From the NCBI RefSeq assembly GCF_007570865.1, contig NZ_VLPS01000003.1, forward strand, positions 186,001 to 250,000: DNA of 64,000 nucleotides, in the 5' to 3' direction. This document shows positions 53,922 through 64,000 of this stretch, one piece after another; the first letter of the stretch is position 1; every line of letters starts with the position of its first letter. Made by a program: the position numbers and the translations under genes. The DNA comes from Atlantibacter subterraneus (GTDB taxonomy: Bacteria > Pseudomonadota > Gammaproteobacteria > Enterobacterales > Enterobacteriaceae). The notes under the pieces were generated by a model, which was not told the origin of the DNA, did no database searches, and saw only the letters and a program-made list of their open reading frames with translations.

Positions 53922-54935
53922 ATGGCCGTTAAATCAGCGAAAAAAATTTGCAGTGCGCTTGCAGTCCTGGTGTTAGCTGGCCCTGCGCAGGCAACTGAAT
54001 TACTGAACAGTTCTTACGATGTTTCTCGCGAGCTGTTTGCCGCGCTTAACACGCCGTTTGAGGCGCAGTGGGCGCAGGAAAACAACGGCGATAAGCTGAC
54101 CATCAAACAATCCCACGCCGGTTCGTCAAAACAGGCGCTGGCGATTTTGCAGGGCTTAAAAGCAGACGTTGTAACTTATAACCAGGTGACCGATGTGCAA
54201 ATCCTGCATGACAAAGGCAACCTGATCCCGGCGGACTGGCAGAGCCGTTTGCCGAACAACAGCTCGCCGTTCTACTCCACCATGGCGTTCCTGGTGCGTA
54301 AGGGCAACCCTAAAAACATCCACGACTGGAATGACCTGGTGCGTTCCGACGTGAAGCTGATTTTCCCGAATCCGAAAACCTCCGGCAACGCGCGTTACAC
54401 CTATCTCGCGGCCTGGGGCGCGGCTGATAAAGCCGACGGTGGCGATAAAGCCAAAACCACCCAGTTTATGACCCAGTTCCTGAAAAACGTTGAAGTATTC
54501 GATACCGGCGGACGTGGCGCGACCACTACCTTCGTTGAGCGCGGCCTGGGCGACGTGCTGATTAGCTTTGAGTCGGAAGTAAACAACATCCGCAATCAGT
54601 ACGCCAAAGAAGGCTTCGAAGTGGTGGTGCCGAAAGTCAACGTGCTGGCCGAATTCCCGGTGGCCTGGGTGGATAAAAACGTCAAATCCAACGGTACTGA
54701 GAAAGCGGCGAAGGATTACCTGAACTATCTCTACAGCCCGAAAGCGCAGACCATCATTACCGACTATTACTACCGCGTGAATAACCCGGAAGTCATGGCG
54801 AAGCTGAAAGATAAATTCCCGCAGACCGAACTGTTCCGCGTGGAGGACCAGTTTGGCAGCTGGCCTGACGTGATGAAAACCCATTTCAACAGCGGCGGCG
54901 AGCTGGACAAGCTGTTAGCGGCGGGGCGTAAGTAA
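53922..54935 (+). CDS. cysP: Thiosulfate-binding protein CysP
   Basis: Periplasmic binding protein for thiosulfate/sulfate feeding the CysUWA ABC importer. 337 residues, signal peptide with cleavage after GPAQA, then [15 protein letters not shown]. Sulfate-binding signatures [17 protein letters not shown] and [12 protein letters not shown] are present. It is the first gene of the cysPUWA operon and its stop overlaps the cysU start (TAATG). Confidence 0.97.
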   Translation: MAVKSAKKICSALAVLVLAGPAQATELLNSSYDVSRELFAALNTPFEAQWAQENNGDKLTIKQSHAGSSKQALAILQGLKADVVTYNQVTDVQILHDKGNLIPADWQSRLPNNSSPFYSTMAFLVRKGNPKNIHDWNDLVRSDVKLIFPNPKTSGNARYTYLAAWGAADKADGGDKAKTTQFMTQFLKNVEVFDTGGRGATTTFVERGLGDVLISFESEVNNIRNQYAKEGFEVVVPKVNVLAEFPVAWVDKNVKSNGTEKAAKDYLNYLYSPKAQTIITDYYYRVNNPEVMAKLKDKFPQTELFRVEDQFGSWPDVMKTHFNSGGELDKLLAAGRK

Positions 54936-55768
54936 TGTTTGCAGTCTCTACCCGCCGGGTGCTGCCGGGCTTCACGTTAAGCCTCGGCACCAGCCTGCTG
55001 TTTGTTTGCCTGATTTTGTTGTTGCCGTTAAGCGCGTTAGTGATGCAGTTGTCCCAGATGAGCTGGGCGCAATACTGGGAGGTGGTGACCAACCCGCAGG
55101 TGGTCGCCGCCTATAAAGTTACCCTGCTGTCGGCGGGCGTCGCCTCGATCTTCAATGGCGTGTTTGGCCTGCTGATGGCGTGGATTTTGACCCGCTACCG
55201 TTTTCCCGGGCGCACTATTCTGGATGCGCTGATGGATTTGCCGTTTGCGCTGCCCACCGCCGTGGCGGGTTTGACCCTGGCGTCGCTGTTTTCAGTTAAT
55301 GGTTTTTACGGCGAATGGCTGGCGATGCTGGATATCAAAGTCACCTACACCTGGCTGGGTATCGCGGTAGCGATGGCGTTTACCAGTATCCCGTTTGTGG
55401 TGCGTACCGTGCAGCCGGTGCTGGAAGAGTTGGGCCCGGAATATGAAGAAGCGGCGGAAACCCTCGGTGCCAGCCGCTGGCAGAGCTTTACCCGCGTGGT
55501 ATTGCCGGAGCTCTCTCCGGCGCTGATGGCGGGCGTGGCGCTGTCGTTTACCCGCAGCCTGGGCGAGTTCGGCGCGGTGATTTTTATCGCCGGCAATATC
55601 GCCTGGAAAACGGAAGTCACGTCGCTGATGATTTTCGTGCGTTTGCAGGAGTTTGATTACCCGGCCGCCAGCGCCATCGCCTCGGTGATCCTGGCCGCCT
55701 CGTTGCTGCTGCTGTTTGCTATCAACACATTGCAAAGTCGCTTTGGCCGACGCGTGGTAGGTCACTAA
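54935..55768 (+). CDS. cysU: Sulfate/thiosulfate permease subunit CysU (CysT)
   Basis: Inner-membrane ABC permease, 277 residues, starting [20 protein letters not shown] with six or so transmembrane helices. The cytoplasmic EAA loop is EAAETLGASRWQSFTRVVLP. It pairs with CysW. It overlaps cysP and cysW by one base each (TAATG). Confidence 0.97.
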   Translation: MFAVSTRRVLPGFTLSLGTSLLFVCLILLLPLSALVMQLSQMSWAQYWEVVTNPQVVAAYKVTLLSAGVASIFNGVFGLLMAWILTRYRFPGRTILDALMDLPFALPTAVAGLTLASLFSVNGFYGEWLAMLDIKVTYTWLGIAVAMAFTSIPFVVRTVQPVLEELGPEYEEAAETLGASRWQSFTRVVLPELSPALMAGVALSFTRSLGEFGAVIFIAGNIAWKTEVTSLMIFVRLQEFDYPAASAIASVILAASLLLLFAINTLQSRFGRRVVGH

Positions 55769-56643
55769 TGGCGCAGGTTACAGAATTGAAAAGCTACGGT
55801 AAGCCCGGCATCAACTGGGGTAAATGGTTCCTGATTGGCACCGGCGTGCTGATCAGCGCGCTGATCCTAGTGGTGCCGATGGTGTATATCTTCGTCCAGG
55901 CGTTCAGCAAAGGGCTGATGCCGGTGCTGCAAAACCTGGCTGATCCGGACATGCTGCACGCCATCTGGCTGACGGTATTGATCGCGCTGATCACCGTACC
56001 GGTTAACCTGGTGTTCGGCACGCTGCTGGCATGGCTGGTGACGCGCTTTAACTTCCCGGGCCGCCAGCTGCTGTTGACCCTGCTGGATATCCCGTTTGCG
56101 GTTTCCCCGGTGGTGGCCGGTCTGGTGTATCTGCTGTTTTACGGCTCGAACGGCCCGCTCGGCGGCTGGCTGGGCGATAACGATCTCCAGGTGATGTTCG
56201 CCTGGCCGGGCATGGTGCTGGTGACCATTTTCGTCACCTGTCCGTTTGTGGTACGCGAGCTGGTGCCGGTGATGCTCAGCCAGGGCAGCAACGAAGACGA
56301 GGCCGCTATTTTGCTGGGCGCGTCCGGCTGGCAGATGTTCCGCCGCGTCACGCTGCCGAATATCCGCTGGGCGCTGCTGTACGGCGTGGTGCTGACCAAC
56401 GCCCGCGCCATCGGCGAGTTCGGCGCGGTGTCGGTGGTTTCCGGCTCCATTCGCGGTGAGACCCTGTCGCTGCCGCTGCAAATCGAATTACTTGAGCAGG
56501 ATTACAACACGGTCGGCTCCTATACCGCCGCCGCGCTGCTGACCTTAATGGCAATTTTGACCCTGTTTTTAAAGAGTGCGTTGCAATGGCGTTTGCATCA
56601 TCAGGAAAAACGCCAGCAACAGGAGAGCAATCATGAGCATTGA
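55768..56643 (+). CDS. cysW: Sulfate/thiosulfate permease subunit CysW
   Basis: Second ABC permease of the importer, 291 residues. The EAA loop is [20 protein letters not shown], followed by [20 protein letters not shown], the CysW signature. It overlaps cysA by 11 bases, consistent with coupled translation. Confidence 0.97.
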   Translation: MAQVTELKSYGKPGINWGKWFLIGTGVLISALILVVPMVYIFVQAFSKGLMPVLQNLADPDMLHAIWLTVLIALITVPVNLVFGTLLAWLVTRFNFPGRQLLLTLLDIPFAVSPVVAGLVYLLFYGSNGPLGGWLGDNDLQVMFAWPGMVLVTIFVTCPFVVRELVPVMLSQGSNEDEAAILLGASGWQMFRRVTLPNIRWALLYGVVLTNARAIGEFGAVSVVSGSIRGETLSLPLQIELLEQDYNTVGSYTAAALLTLMAILTLFLKSALQWRLHHQEKRQQQESNHEH

Positions 56644-57718
56644 GATTTCCAGAATTAAAAAATCGTTTGGCCGCACTCAGGTGCTTAATGATATTTCTCT
56701 GGATATCCCCTCCGGCCAGATGGTGGCGCTGCTGGGGCCGAGCGGCTCCGGCAAAACCACGCTGCTGCGGATTATCGCGGGCCTGGAGCATCAGTCCAGC
56801 GGGCATATTCGCTTTCACGGCACCGACGTCAGCCGGTTGCACGCCCGCGACCGTAAAGTGGGTTTTGTGTTCCAGCACTACGCGCTGTTCCGCCATATGA
56901 CGGTGTTCGACAACATCGCTTTTGGCCTGAGCGTGCTGCCAAAGCGTGAGCGCCCCAACGCCAGCGCCATCAAGCAGAAGGTGACCCAACTGCTGGAGAT
57001 GGTGCAGCTCGCCCATCTGGCAGACCGCTTTCCGGCCCAGCTTTCCGGCGGTCAGAAACAGCGTGTCGCTCTGGCGCGCGCCCTGGCCGTTGAGCCGCAA
57101 ATTCTGCTGCTTGATGAACCCTTTGGCGCGCTCGACGCCCAGGTGCGTAAAGAGCTGCGCCGCTGGCTGCGTCAGCTGCATGAAGAATTGAAATTCACCA
57201 GCGTCTTCGTCACCCACGATCAGGAAGAAGCCATGGAAGTGGCGGACCGCGTAGTGGTGATGAGCCAGGGCCATATCGAACAGGCCGATGCGCCGGAGCG
57301 CGTCTGGCGCGAGCCGGAAACCCGCTTTGTGCTGGAGTTCCTCGGCGAAGTGAACCGCCTGCACGGCACCATTCGCGGTAGCCAGTTCCACGTTGGCGCG
57401 CACCGCTGGCCGCTGGGCTACGCGCCTGCGCACCAGGGGCCGGTGGATCTGTTCCTGCGCCCGTGGGAAGTGGACGTTAGCCGCCGCACCAGCCTGGAAT
57501 CGCCGCTGCCGGTACAGGTGCTGGAAGTGAGCCCGCGCGGCCACTATATGCAATTAGTGGTACAGCCGCTCGGCTGGTATGACGAAACCTTAACCGTTGT
57601 TTTACGGGAAGATTATGTCCCGCATCGCGGCGAGCGCCTGTTTGTTGGCCTGCAGCATGCCCGTTTGTATAACGGCAATGAGAAAATTGAGAGTATTGCC
57701 CTGGCCGAATCCGCCTGA
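56633..57718 (+). CDS. cysA: Sulfate/thiosulfate importer ATPase CysA
   Basis: ABC ATPase, 361 residues (E. coli 365) from ATG 56633 ([20 protein letters not shown]), RBS AGGAGAG. Walker [14 protein letters not shown]-loop VFQHYALF, signature [15 protein letters not shown], Walker [13 protein letters not shown] and switch His in [13 protein letters not shown]-terminal TOBE-type domain begins near 240. A strong hairpin follows before cysM. Confidence 0.97.
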   Translation: MSIEISRIKKSFGRTQVLNDISLDIPSGQMVALLGPSGSGKTTLLRIIAGLEHQSSGHIRFHGTDVSRLHARDRKVGFVFQHYALFRHMTVFDNIAFGLSVLPKRERPNASAIKQKVTQLLEMVQLAHLADRFPAQLSGGQKQRVALARALAVEPQILLLDEPFGALDAQVRKELRRWLRQLHEELKFTSVFVTHDQEEAMEVADRVVVMSQGHIEQADAPERVWREPETRFVLEFLGEVNRLHGTIRGSQFHVGAHRWPLGYAPAHQGPVDLFLRPWEVDVSRRTSLESPLPVQVLEVSPRGHYMQLVVQPLGWYDETLTVVLREDYVPHRGERLFVGLQHARLYNGNEKIESIALAESA

Positions 57719-57742
57719 TAGTTTGTTGCGATCGACGATGTG

Positions 57743-57769
57743 AAAGCGGCTTCGCAGCCGCTTTTTTTA
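57743..57769 (+). terminator. Terminator between cysA and cysM
   Basis: AAAGCGGCT tcgc AGCCGCTTT forms a nine-pair stem followed by a T-run. It would separate the transporter operon from cysM or partly attenuate it. Confidence 0.87.
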
Positions 57770-57787
57770 TGCTCTGGAAAGACTGAC

Positions 57788-58699
57788 GTGAATACATTAG
57801 AACAAACCATTGGCAATACGCCGCTGGTCAAACTGCAGCGTATGGTGCCGGATAACGGCTGTGAAATTTGGCTAAAGCTGGAAGGCAATAACCCGGCGGG
57901 TTCGGTAAAAGATCGCGCGGCGCTGTCGATGATCGTCGAAGCGGAAAAGCGCGGCGACATTAAACCCGGCGACACGTTAATCGAAGCCACCAGCGGCAAC
58001 ACCGGCATCGCGCTGGCGATGATTGCGGCGCTGAAAGGCTACCGTATGAAGCTGCTGATGCCGGACAACATGAGTATCGAGCGCCGCGCAGCAATGCGCG
58101 CCTACGGTGCCGATCTGGTGCTGGTGACCAAAGAGCAGGGCATGGAAGGGGCGCGCGATCTGGCCCAGGCCATGGCGGACCGTGGCGAAGGCTATATCCT
58201 CGACCAGTTTAACAACCCTGATAACCCCCTGGCGCATTACCGCACCACCGGCCCGGAAATCTGGCGGCAGACCGATTCACGCATCACTCATTTCGTCTCC
58301 AGCATGGGCACTACCGGCACCATTACCGGCGTCAGCCGTTTTCTGCGCGAGCAGGCAAAACCGGTGACCATCGTTGGCCTACAGCCGGAAGAGGGCAGCA
58401 GCATTCCAGGCATCCGGCGTTGGCCGGAAGAATATATGCCGGGGATTTATAATGCTGACCTTGTGGATGCTGTGCTGGATATTCATCAACGAGAAGCAGA
58501 AAATACCATGCGCGAGTTAGCCAGCCGTGAAGGCATCTTCTGCGGCGTGAGTTCCGGCGGAGCCGTGGCTGGCGCTTTGCGAGTGGCGCGTGAAAATCCA
58601 GGCGCAATTGTTGTAGCGATTATCTGCGATCGCGGCGACCGTTATCTCTCGACCGGCGTATTTGGTGAAGAGAGCTACGCGCAGGGAGCGGGCATTTAA
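57788..58699 (+). CDS. cysM: Cysteine synthase B, GTG start
   Basis: PLP enzyme making cysteine from O-acetylserine with sulfide, or S-sulfocysteine with thiosulfate. GTG 57788 gives (M)NTLEQTIGNTPLVKLQRM and 303 residues, the E. coli length; the longer frame starts inside the terminator. The PLP lysine is in NPAGSVKDRAALSM and the phosphate loop is [13 protein letters not shown]. It follows the thiosulfate importer, matching its use of thiosulfate. Confidence 0.96.
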   Translation: MNTLEQTIGNTPLVKLQRMVPDNGCEIWLKLEGNNPAGSVKDRAALSMIVEAEKRGDIKPGDTLIEATSGNTGIALAMIAALKGYRMKLLMPDNMSIERRAAMRAYGADLVLVTKEQGMEGARDLAQAMADRGEGYILDQFNNPDNPLAHYRTTGPEIWRQTDSRITHFVSSMGTTGTITGVSRFLREQAKPVTIVGLQPEEGSSIPGIRRWPEEYMPGIYNADLVDAVLDIHQREAENTMRELASREGIFCGVSSGGAVAGALRVARENPGAIVVAIICDRGDRYLSTGVFGEESYAQGAGI

Positions 58700-58752
58700 G
58701 CCGCTCTCCGTTCGCGGATAGCATGCCCTGATGACCAGGGAAGGATAAAAGG

Positions 58753-59598
58753 ATGACCGCAATCTTATTTGGCGACGGGCAGCGGGCGCTGCGCACGGAC
58801 ATTATTTCCGTTCAGTCGCAGGTGGTATACGGCAGCGTGGGCAACAGTATCGCGATCCCCACGCTGCACCAGGCAGGCTTTCGGGCCATGGCCGTGCCGA
58901 CGGTGCTGCTCAGCAACACGCCCCATTACCCCAGCCTGTACGGCGGGGCCATTCCCGACGACTGGTTTAAAGGCTATCTCACCGGGCTGCTGGAGCGTGA
59001 CGCGGTGCGGCATGTGAAGGGGATTATCACCGGCTACCTCGGCAGCGTGGGGCAGGCGGAGATTCTGGCGGACTGGCTTGAGCAGGTGCGCGAACGTTAT
59101 CCGCATCTGTGGGTGATTATCGATCCGGTGATGGGCGATACCGACAGCGGTATCTACGTGAAGCAGGAGCTACCGCAGGCCTATCGCGAACGGTTATTGC
59201 CGCTGGCGACCGGCATCACGCCGAACGCCTTTGAGCTGGAACGCCTGACGGGTCGCGCCAGCCCTGGTTTAGCGCAGGCGGTAGACGCCGCCAGAACGCT
59301 GCTCAACGGGCGTACCCAATGGGTGGCGGTGACCAGTGCCCCAGGGGACGATCTGCCAGCAGACCGCATGCAGGTGGCGCTGGTGACCGCGCAAAATGTC
59401 GAGGTGTTCGTTCATCCACGGGTCGATGCGGAGCTGAAAGGGACGGGGGATCTGTTCTGCTCGGCGCTGGCGGGCAAACTGCTGCAGGGCATGAGCCTTC
59501 CCGAAGCGGTGAAAGGGGCGAGCGACCGGGTTGTCGACGTGATGCGCCACACGCTGGCGTTAGGGTTTGATGAACTGGCGTTGCCGGAACATCCCTGA
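58753..59598 (+). CDS. pdxK: Pyridoxal/pyridoxine kinase
   Basis: Phosphorylates B6 vitamers in salvage. 281 residues (E. coli 283), ATG after AAGGATAAAAGG. PfkB/ribokinase-like fold with VQSQVVYGSVGNSIAIPTL, IIDPVMGDTDSGIYV and the catalytic-base signature LKGTGDLFCSAL. Sequence is more divergent from E. coli than that of most neighbours, but no key residue is missing. It converges on crr. Confidence 0.95.
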   Translation: MTAILFGDGQRALRTDIISVQSQVVYGSVGNSIAIPTLHQAGFRAMAVPTVLLSNTPHYPSLYGGAIPDDWFKGYLTGLLERDAVRHVKGIITGYLGSVGQAEILADWLEQVRERYPHLWVIIDPVMGDTDSGIYVKQELPQAYRERLLPLATGITPNAFELERLTGRASPGLAQAVDAARTLLNGRTQWVAVTSAPGDDLPADRMQVALVTAQNVEVFVHPRVDAELKGTGDLFCSALAGKLLQGMSLPEAVKGASDRVVDVMRHTLALGFDELALPEHP

Positions 59599-59608
59599 GG
59601 AAGCAGGA

Positions 59609-59640
59609 TAAAAAAATGGCGCCTTTCGGCGCCATTTTTA
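59609..59640. terminator. Bidirectional terminator between pdxK and crr
   Basis: AAAAAATGGCGCC tttc GGCGCCATTTTT forms a long perfect stem between convergent genes and ends 12 bases from the crr stop. Confidence 0.92.
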
Positions 59641-59651
59641 CTCAAGCAGTA

Positions 59652-60155
59652 TTACTTCTTAATGCGGATAACCGGGGTTTCACCCACGGTCACGCTACCC
59701 GTCAGCTTAATCAGCTCTTTGATCTCGTCCATATTGGAGATCACAACCGGCGTCAGCGTAGATTTGGCTTTCTCTTCCAGCAGCGGCAGATCGAATTCGA
59801 TAACCGGATCGCCAACTTTCACGCGTTGACCTTCTTCAGCGATACGCTTGAAGCCTTCGCCTTTCAGCTCAACGGTATCAATACCGAAGTGAACGAAAAG
59901 CTCAATGCCGCTATCGGATTCGATAGAGAAGGCGTGGTTGGTTTCGAAGATTTTACCGATGGTGCCGTCAACCGGTGCAACCATTTTGTTACCGGTTGGT
60001 TTGATAGCGATGCCATCACCAACGATTTTTTCCGCGAACACTACATCCGGCACATCTTCAATATTAACGATTTCGCCAGACAGTGGAGCAACGATCTCAA
60101 TGGTTCCGGTGTCGCTATTGCCTTTGTCACCGAACAGTTTACTAAATAACCCCAT
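59652..60155 (-). CDS. crr: Glucose-specific PTS enzyme IIA (EIIA-Glc)
   Basis: Receives phosphate from HPr and passes it to EIICB-Glc; unphosphorylated it blocks several permeases and phosphorylated it activates adenylate cyclase. 167 residues (E. coli 169), starting [20 protein letters not shown]. The phospho-His is in [14 protein letters not shown]. Last gene of ptsH-ptsI-crr, 43 bases after ptsI. Confidence 0.98.
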   Translation of the reverse strand: MGLFSKLFGDKGNSDTGTIEIVAPLSGEIVNIEDVPDVVFAEKIVGDGIAIKPTGNKMVAPVDGTIGKIFETNHAFSIESDSGIELFVHFGIDTVELKGEGFKRIAEEGQRVKVGDPVIEFDLPLLEEKAKSTLTPVVISNMDEIKELIKLTGSVTVGETPVIRIKK

Positions 60156-60198
60156 TAGCCTTCTCTCCTAAGCAGTAATTTGGGCCGCATCTCGTGGA

Positions 60199-61926
60199 TT
60201 AGCAGATTGTTTTTTCTTCAATGAACTTGTTAACCAGCGTCATTAACTCGTCCGTTGTCGGTTGAGCAAGAGCCTGCTCTGCTAACACCTTCGCATCTTC
60301 GTAATTCGTATTACGAATTATCTTCTTGATACGCGGGATAGAAATGGCACTCATACTGAATTCATCCAGACCCATCCCCAACAACAGAAGTGTAGCACGT
60401 TCGTCGCCTGCAAGCTCACCACACATTCCGGTCCATTTACCTTCTGCATGAGATGCATCAATCACTTGCTTAATTAGAGTCAGTACAGACGGCGACATCG
60501 GCTGGTAAAGATGTGAAATCATATCATTACCGCGATCAACTGCCAGGGTGTACTGTGTTAAATCGTTCGTTCCGATACTAAAGAAATCGACTTCTTTGGC
60601 TAAATGACGCGCAATTGTCGCTGCTGCCGGTGTTTCCACCATCACGCCAACTTCAATAGATTCGTCAAAGGCTTTGCCTTCATCGCGCAGTTCCTGCTTG
60701 AAGGTCTCGATAGCTTTTTTCAGCACGCGGACTTCTTCAACGGAGATGATCATCGGGAACATGATGCGCAGTTTTCCGAAAGCGGAGGCACGTAGAATCG
60801 CACGCAGCTGATCGCGCAGAATCTCTTTACGGTCCATGGCGATACGCACCGCACGCCAGCCCAGGAACGGGTTCTCTTCTTTCGGGAAGTTCATGTACGG
60901 CAGTTCTTTATCGCCGCCGATGTCCATGGTACGCACGATAACCGCCTGAGAACCGCAGGCTTCCGCCACGGCTTTATAAGCAGCGAACTGCTCTTCTTCG
61001 GTCGGCAGCGCGTCGCGATCCATAAACAGGAATTCGGTACGGTACAGGCCCACGCCTTCCGCGCCGTTGCGCTCAGCGCCAGCGACGTCGCGCACGGTGC
61101 CGATGTTGGCGCACACTTCAACCTGATGGCCGTCAAGGGTGATAGCCGGCAGGTCTTTCAGTTTTGCCAGTTCTGCTTTTTCTTCAGCAACCTGGGTCTG
61201 AATATTGCGCAGGGTTTCGATCTCTTCATCGCTTGGGTTGACGTAAACTTTGTTGTTTACCGCGTCGAGGATCAGATAGTCGCCGTTTTTCACCTGGGTA
61301 GTGACGCTACCGGTACCCACGATAGCAGGCAGTTCCAGAGAACGCGCCATGATAGAGGTGTGGGAAGTGCGTCCGCCGATATCGGTGATGAAACCCAGCA
61401 CCTTTTTCAGGTTCAGCTGTGCGGTTTCTGACGGCGTCAGATCGGCGGCAACCAGGATCACTTCATCCTGAATGGCGCTTAAATCGATAATGGCGAGACC
61501 AAGAATATTACGCAGCAGGCGCTTACCGATGTCGCGTACGTCAGCCGCACGCTCTTTCAGGTATTCGTCATCGAGTTCTTCCAGCGCAGTCGCCTGGCCT
61601 TCGATAACGTCATAAGCTGCCGCGTCGGCAGTGATGAGCTTGTCCTTAATCAGGGCTATGATTTCCTGCTCTAGCTCCTCATCTTCCAGCAACATAATGT
61701 GGCCTTCGAAGATGGCTTCCTTTTCCTCACCGAAAGTTTCGCCGGCTTTGACTTTGATCGCTTCTAACTGCGTAGAGGCCTTGGCGCGCCCACTCAGGAA
61801 ACGCTCAACTTCCTGATCAACCTTATCGGCAGAAATCTTTTTCCGGTCGATGACAATCTCATCTTCTTTCAGCAGCAGTGCTTTGCCGAAAGCGATACCC
61901 GGGGATGCTAAAATGCCTGAAATCAT
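60199..61926 (-). CDS. ptsI: PTS enzyme I
   Basis: PEP-dependent kinase of HPr, first component of the PTS. 575 residues, as in E. coli. N-terminal phosphohistidine domain with [18 protein letters not shown] (active His), PEP-binding C-terminal domain with signature [19 protein letters not shown] and the catalytic Cys in [11 protein letters not shown]. It lies 43 bases after ptsH. Confidence 0.98.
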   Translation of the reverse strand: MISGILASPGIAFGKALLLKEDEIVIDRKKISADKVDQEVERFLSGRAKASTQLEAIKVKAGETFGEEKEAIFEGHIMLLEDEELEQEIIALIKDKLITADAAAYDVIEGQATALEELDDEYLKERAADVRDIGKRLLRNILGLAIIDLSAIQDEVILVAADLTPSETAQLNLKKVLGFITDIGGRTSHTSIMARSLELPAIVGTGSVTTQVKNGDYLILDAVNNKVYVNPSDEEIETLRNIQTQVAEEKAELAKLKDLPAITLDGHQVEVCANIGTVRDVAGAERNGAEGVGLYRTEFLFMDRDALPTEEEQFAAYKAVAEACGSQAVIVRTMDIGGDKELPYMNFPKEENPFLGWRAVRIAMDRKEILRDQLRAILRASAFGKLRIMFPMIISVEEVRVLKKAIETFKQELRDEGKAFDESIEVGVMVETPAAATIARHLAKEVDFFSIGTNDLTQYTLAVDRGNDMISHLYQPMSPSVLTLIKQVIDASHAEGKWTGMCGELAGDERATLLLLGMGLDEFSMSAISIPRIKKIIRNTNYEDAKVLAEQALAQPTTDELMTLVNKFIEEKTIC

Positions 61927-61969
61927 AACCCTACCTTACTTGTGACTGATATTAATAAGAACCCGGAAC

Positions 61970-62227
61970 TTACTCGAGTTCAGCCATCAGTTTTACCAGA
62001 TGCTCAACTGCTTTCTGCTCGTCTTCGCCTTCGGCAGAGATACTGACCACAGTACCCTGAGTCAGACCCAGAGTTTGCAGTTTGAACAGGCTTTTTGCGC
62101 TGGCGCTTTTGCCGTTGGAGGTCACAGTGATATCAGACGTGAAGCCTTTCGCTTCTTTAACAAACTGAGCAGCAGGGCGGGTATGCAGGCCGTTCGGAGC
62201 GGTAATGGTAACTTCTTGCTGGAACAT
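61970..62227 (-). CDS. ptsH: Phosphocarrier protein HPr
   Basis: 85-residue phosphocarrier between enzyme I and EIIA proteins. The active His15 is in [11 protein letters not shown] and Ser46 is in ASAKSLFKL. Start ATG preceded by GGGGAAATATA. First gene of the pts operon; the promoter region lies upstream to 62607. Confidence 0.98.
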   Translation of the reverse strand: MFQQEVTITAPNGLHTRPAAQFVKEAKGFTSDITVTSNGKSASAKSLFKLQTLGLTQGTVVSISAEGEDEQKAVEHLVKLMAELE

Positions 62228-62607
62228 TATATTTCCCCAACTTATAGGTTTAGTGTTGTGGAACTAAAGTCTAGCCTGGCGGCCACACTTTAGCCTTAAA
62301 GTTGCACCGGCGTTCAAGGCAACGCGGCACAGAATGCCAGAACTGCGAAATCGCACGGCGCCATTACGCAACCCGCGTTTCGCTCGTCATCAATCATTAT
62401 GCAGCTAATAACAAAGCTTAACCAAATCATTAAATCGATTCAGCCAATACTAATCCAATAATGATTAATTTCACGCATCGAAATAAATTGATGCTTAAAT
62501 ACCAGAGCTAGCGAGATGAGGCAATGCCAGGAGCGGTGAAAGTTTGAAGCAGGGCACAAAAAAGCACCCCAAAAGGTGCTTTTTTATTCAAAATTAACAA
62601 TCTGGCA
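62228..62607 (-). promoter_or_regulatory. ptsH promoter region, with cysK terminator at its far end
   Basis: This 380-base gap holds the pts promoters. On the minus strand an upstream promoter resembling E. coli P0 has CATAAT (complement of 62396-62401) 17 bases from TGGTTA (complement of 62419-62424). Just upstream is TGAATCGATTTA (complement of 62431-62442), a good Cra (FruR) site as in E. coli. A GATGCGTGAAATTAATC stretch upstream may be the CRP site; it is weak. The remaining bases near 62520-62555 show no feature. Confidence 0.75.
62557..62586 (-). terminator. Intrinsic terminator of cysK
   Basis: AAAAAAGCACC / GGTGCTTTTTT pair around a CCAAAA-type loop, 22 bases past the cysK stop, with T-runs on either strand. 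Confidence 0.88.
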
Positions 62608-63579
62608 TCATTGTTGCAATTCTTTCTCAGTGAAGAGATCGGCAAACAATGCGGTGCTCAGATAACGTTCACCTGAAGAGGGAAGGATAACCACAATATT
62701 CTTGGTGGTAAAGGCTTCGTCTTCCTGAAGTTTGAGCGCGGCAGCAACCGCAGCGCCGGAAGAGATGCCCGCCAGGATGCCTTCTTCTTCCATCAGGCGA
62801 CGCGCGGTAGAGATAGCTTCGTCGTTAGTGATCGCCACTACTTTGTCGATCAGTTTCAGATCCAGGTTGCCCGGGATAAAGCCTGCGCCGATACCCTGGA
62901 TTTTGTGCGGGCCGGGTTTAAGCTCTTCACCCGCCAGCGCCTGAGCGATAACCGGAGAATCGGTCGGCTCGACCGCAACGGTGATCAATTCGGATTTGCC
63001 TTTGGTGTTCTTGATATAACGGCTCACGCCGGTCAGCGTACCGCCGGTACCCACGCCGGAGATAAACACGTCTACCTGGCCGTCGGTGTCTTCCCAGATT
63101 TCCGGGCCGGTGGTTTTTTCGTGAATTTCCGGGTTAGCCGGGTTGCTGAACTGCTGCAGCAGCAGATATTTCGCCGGATCGCTGGCGACGATTTCTTCCG
63201 CTTTCTGGATTGCGCCCTTCATGCCTTTTGCGCCTTCGGTCAGCACCAGGTTTGCGCCCAGCGCTTTCAGCAATTTGCGGCGCTCAATGCTCATGGTTTC
63301 CGGCATGGTCAGGGTCAGTTTGTAACCACGTGCTGCGGCCACATAGGCCAGCGCGATACCGGTGTTGCCGCTGGTCGGTTCAACCAGTTCCACTCCCGGT
63401 TTCAGTACGCCGCGTTTTTCGGCATCCCAAATCATATTGGCACCGATACGGCATTTGACGCTGAAGCTCGGGTTGCGTGATTCTACCTTCGCAAGAATGC
63501 GTCCGTTACCGATACGGTTCAGTCGAACCAGCGGCGTATGACCGATAGTCAGCGAGTTATCTTCAAAAATCTTACTCAT
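62608..63579 (-). CDS. cysK: Cysteine synthase A
   Basis: Main O-acetylserine sulfhydrylase, making cysteine from O-acetylserine and sulfide; it also binds serine acetyltransferase. 323 residues as in E. coli, starting [23 protein letters not shown] lysine in [14 protein letters not shown], phosphate loop in [13 protein letters not shown] and [26 protein letters not shown]. Its leader contains a hairpin at 63628-63648. Confidence 0.98.
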   Translation of the reverse strand: MSKIFEDNSLTIGHTPLVRLNRIGNGRILAKVESRNPSFSVKCRIGANMIWDAEKRGVLKPGVELVEPTSGNTGIALAYVAAARGYKLTLTMPETMSIERRKLLKALGANLVLTEGAKGMKGAIQKAEEIVASDPAKYLLLQQFSNPANPEIHEKTTGPEIWEDTDGQVDVFISGVGTGGTLTGVSRYIKNTKGKSELITVAVEPTDSPVIAQALAGEELKPGPHKIQGIGAGFIPGNLDLKLIDKVVAITNDEAISTARRLMEEEGILAGISSGAAVAAALKLQEDEAFTTKNIVVILPSSGERYLSTALFADLFTEKELQQ

Positions 63580-63627
63580 GGCCTGTCCTTAACTGTATGA
63601 AATTTGGGAAACAGAGTTAGCATACGC

Positions 63628-63648
63628 ACTTCCCCACCAGGGGGAAGT
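63628..63648 (-). promoter_or_regulatory. Hairpin in the cysK leader
   Basis: ACTTCCCC and GGGGAAGT pair perfectly around a five-base loop, about 50-70 bases before the cysK start. It lies where the cysK transcript should begin, downstream of the CysB-controlled promoter. It could stabilise the mRNA; the role is unknown. Confidence 0.55.
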
Positions 63649-63741
63649 AAGTAATTCGCATATCTATATGCTGATGAGAAATAATGATGATCACTATGGA
63701 ATAAGAGATGGCATAAGCCGCTTCGTTTCCGTTCTCCGCCT

Positions 63742-64000
63742 TTACTGCCACAAGGCATGTTGGCGGCGATAGCAGTCCACCCACATTGCGGTAGCGCCGC
63801 ACACCGCTACCGGCATAATCACCAGATTTAAAAACGGAATCAGCGTAAACAGGCTCACCAGTGCGCCGAATTGCATATTAGTAAATTTGCGTTCGCGCAG
63901 GGCGATACGCATCGTTTTAAACGGGACTTTGTGGTTATCGAAAGGATAGTCGCAATACTGGATTGCCAGCATCCAGGCGCTGAATAAAAACCACAGCACC
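63742..64000 (-). CDS. cysZ: Sulfate transporter CysZ, 5' part outside window
   Basis: Only the last 85 codons are present; the N-terminus runs off the right edge. The visible part [20 protein letters not shown], then [18 protein letters not shown] and [18 protein letters not shown] matches the C-terminal membrane region of CysZ, an inner-membrane sulfate channel for cysteine synthesis. It lies upstream of cysK on the same strand with a 162-base gap holding the cysK promoter. Confidence 0.95.
   Translation of the reverse strand, partial: VLWFLFSAWMLAIQYCDYPFDNHKVPFKTMRIALRERKFTNMQFGALVSLFTLIPFLNLVIMPVAVCGATAMWVDCYRRQHALWQ

Noticed and set aside
56348-57553. 401-codon open frame antisense to cysW/cysA
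   Set aside because: It spans the end of cysW and most of cysA on the other strand and has no conserved features.

Overview
The window is chromosomal DNA from a member of the Enterobacteriaceae. Almost every gene has a close E. coli counterpart and the order follows the E. coli 53-56 min region: purN-purM, upp-uraA, hda, bepA, perM, bcp-gcvR, dapA-bamC, purC, ypfJ-tmcA-ypfH, dapE, acrD, narQ, aegA, nudK, tktB-talA, maeB, hemF-amiA, yfeX, cysPUWA-cysM, pdxK, crr-ptsI-ptsH, cysK, cysZ. It is not E. coli: the hyf operon (between perM and bcp), the eut operon (between maeB and hemF) and the mur/ucpA genes (between yfeX and cysP) are absent, and other genes are present in or near these places. The genus cannot be fixed by reading alone.

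Layout. 1-17.8 kb: core biosynthesis (purine, uracil salvage and uptake, lysine/diaminopimelate), outer-membrane quality control (bepA, bamC), the replication regulator hda with a CTG start, and tRNA acetylation (tmcA). 17.9-32.6 kb: an efflux pump (acrD), then a nitrate locus. It holds the sensor-regulator pair narQ-narP, the NarP/FNR-type target aegA, and the complete periplasmic nitrate reductase operon napFDAGHBC. E. coli keeps napF-C and narP elsewhere, next to ccm; here they sit with narQ and no ccm genes are in the window. Between aegA and the nap promoter lies a 602-bp GC-rich element with perfect 19-bp inverted ends. It folds along its whole length into nested stems and is followed by 38-bp direct repeats. 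I do not recognise it.

32.7-46.3 kb: nudK, ypfG, non-oxidative pentose phosphate genes (tktB, talA), NADP malic enzyme (maeB), hemF, amiA, ypeA, then two extra genes (a YgiW-like OB-fold protein and a secreted esterase) ahead of yfeZ, yfeY and yfeX. 46.4-53.7 kb: an AT-richer oxalate cluster with an OxlT-like oxalate/formate antiporter, oxalyl-CoA decarboxylase, two formyl-CoA:oxalate CoA-transferases, a free-standing PAS protein and a divergent LysR regulator. Together these would import oxalate, activate it with formyl-CoA, decarboxylate it and export formate.

53.7-64 kb: the sulfate/thiosulfate transporter and cysteine synthases (cysP-U-W-A, cysM, cysK, cysZ) around pdxK and the general PTS genes crr-ptsI-ptsH. 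Regulatory sites readable in the sequence include two PurR boxes, the upp T-tract for UTP-sensitive initiation, FNR and NarP sites at napF, a Cra site at ptsH, the cysP promoter, and many intrinsic terminators.
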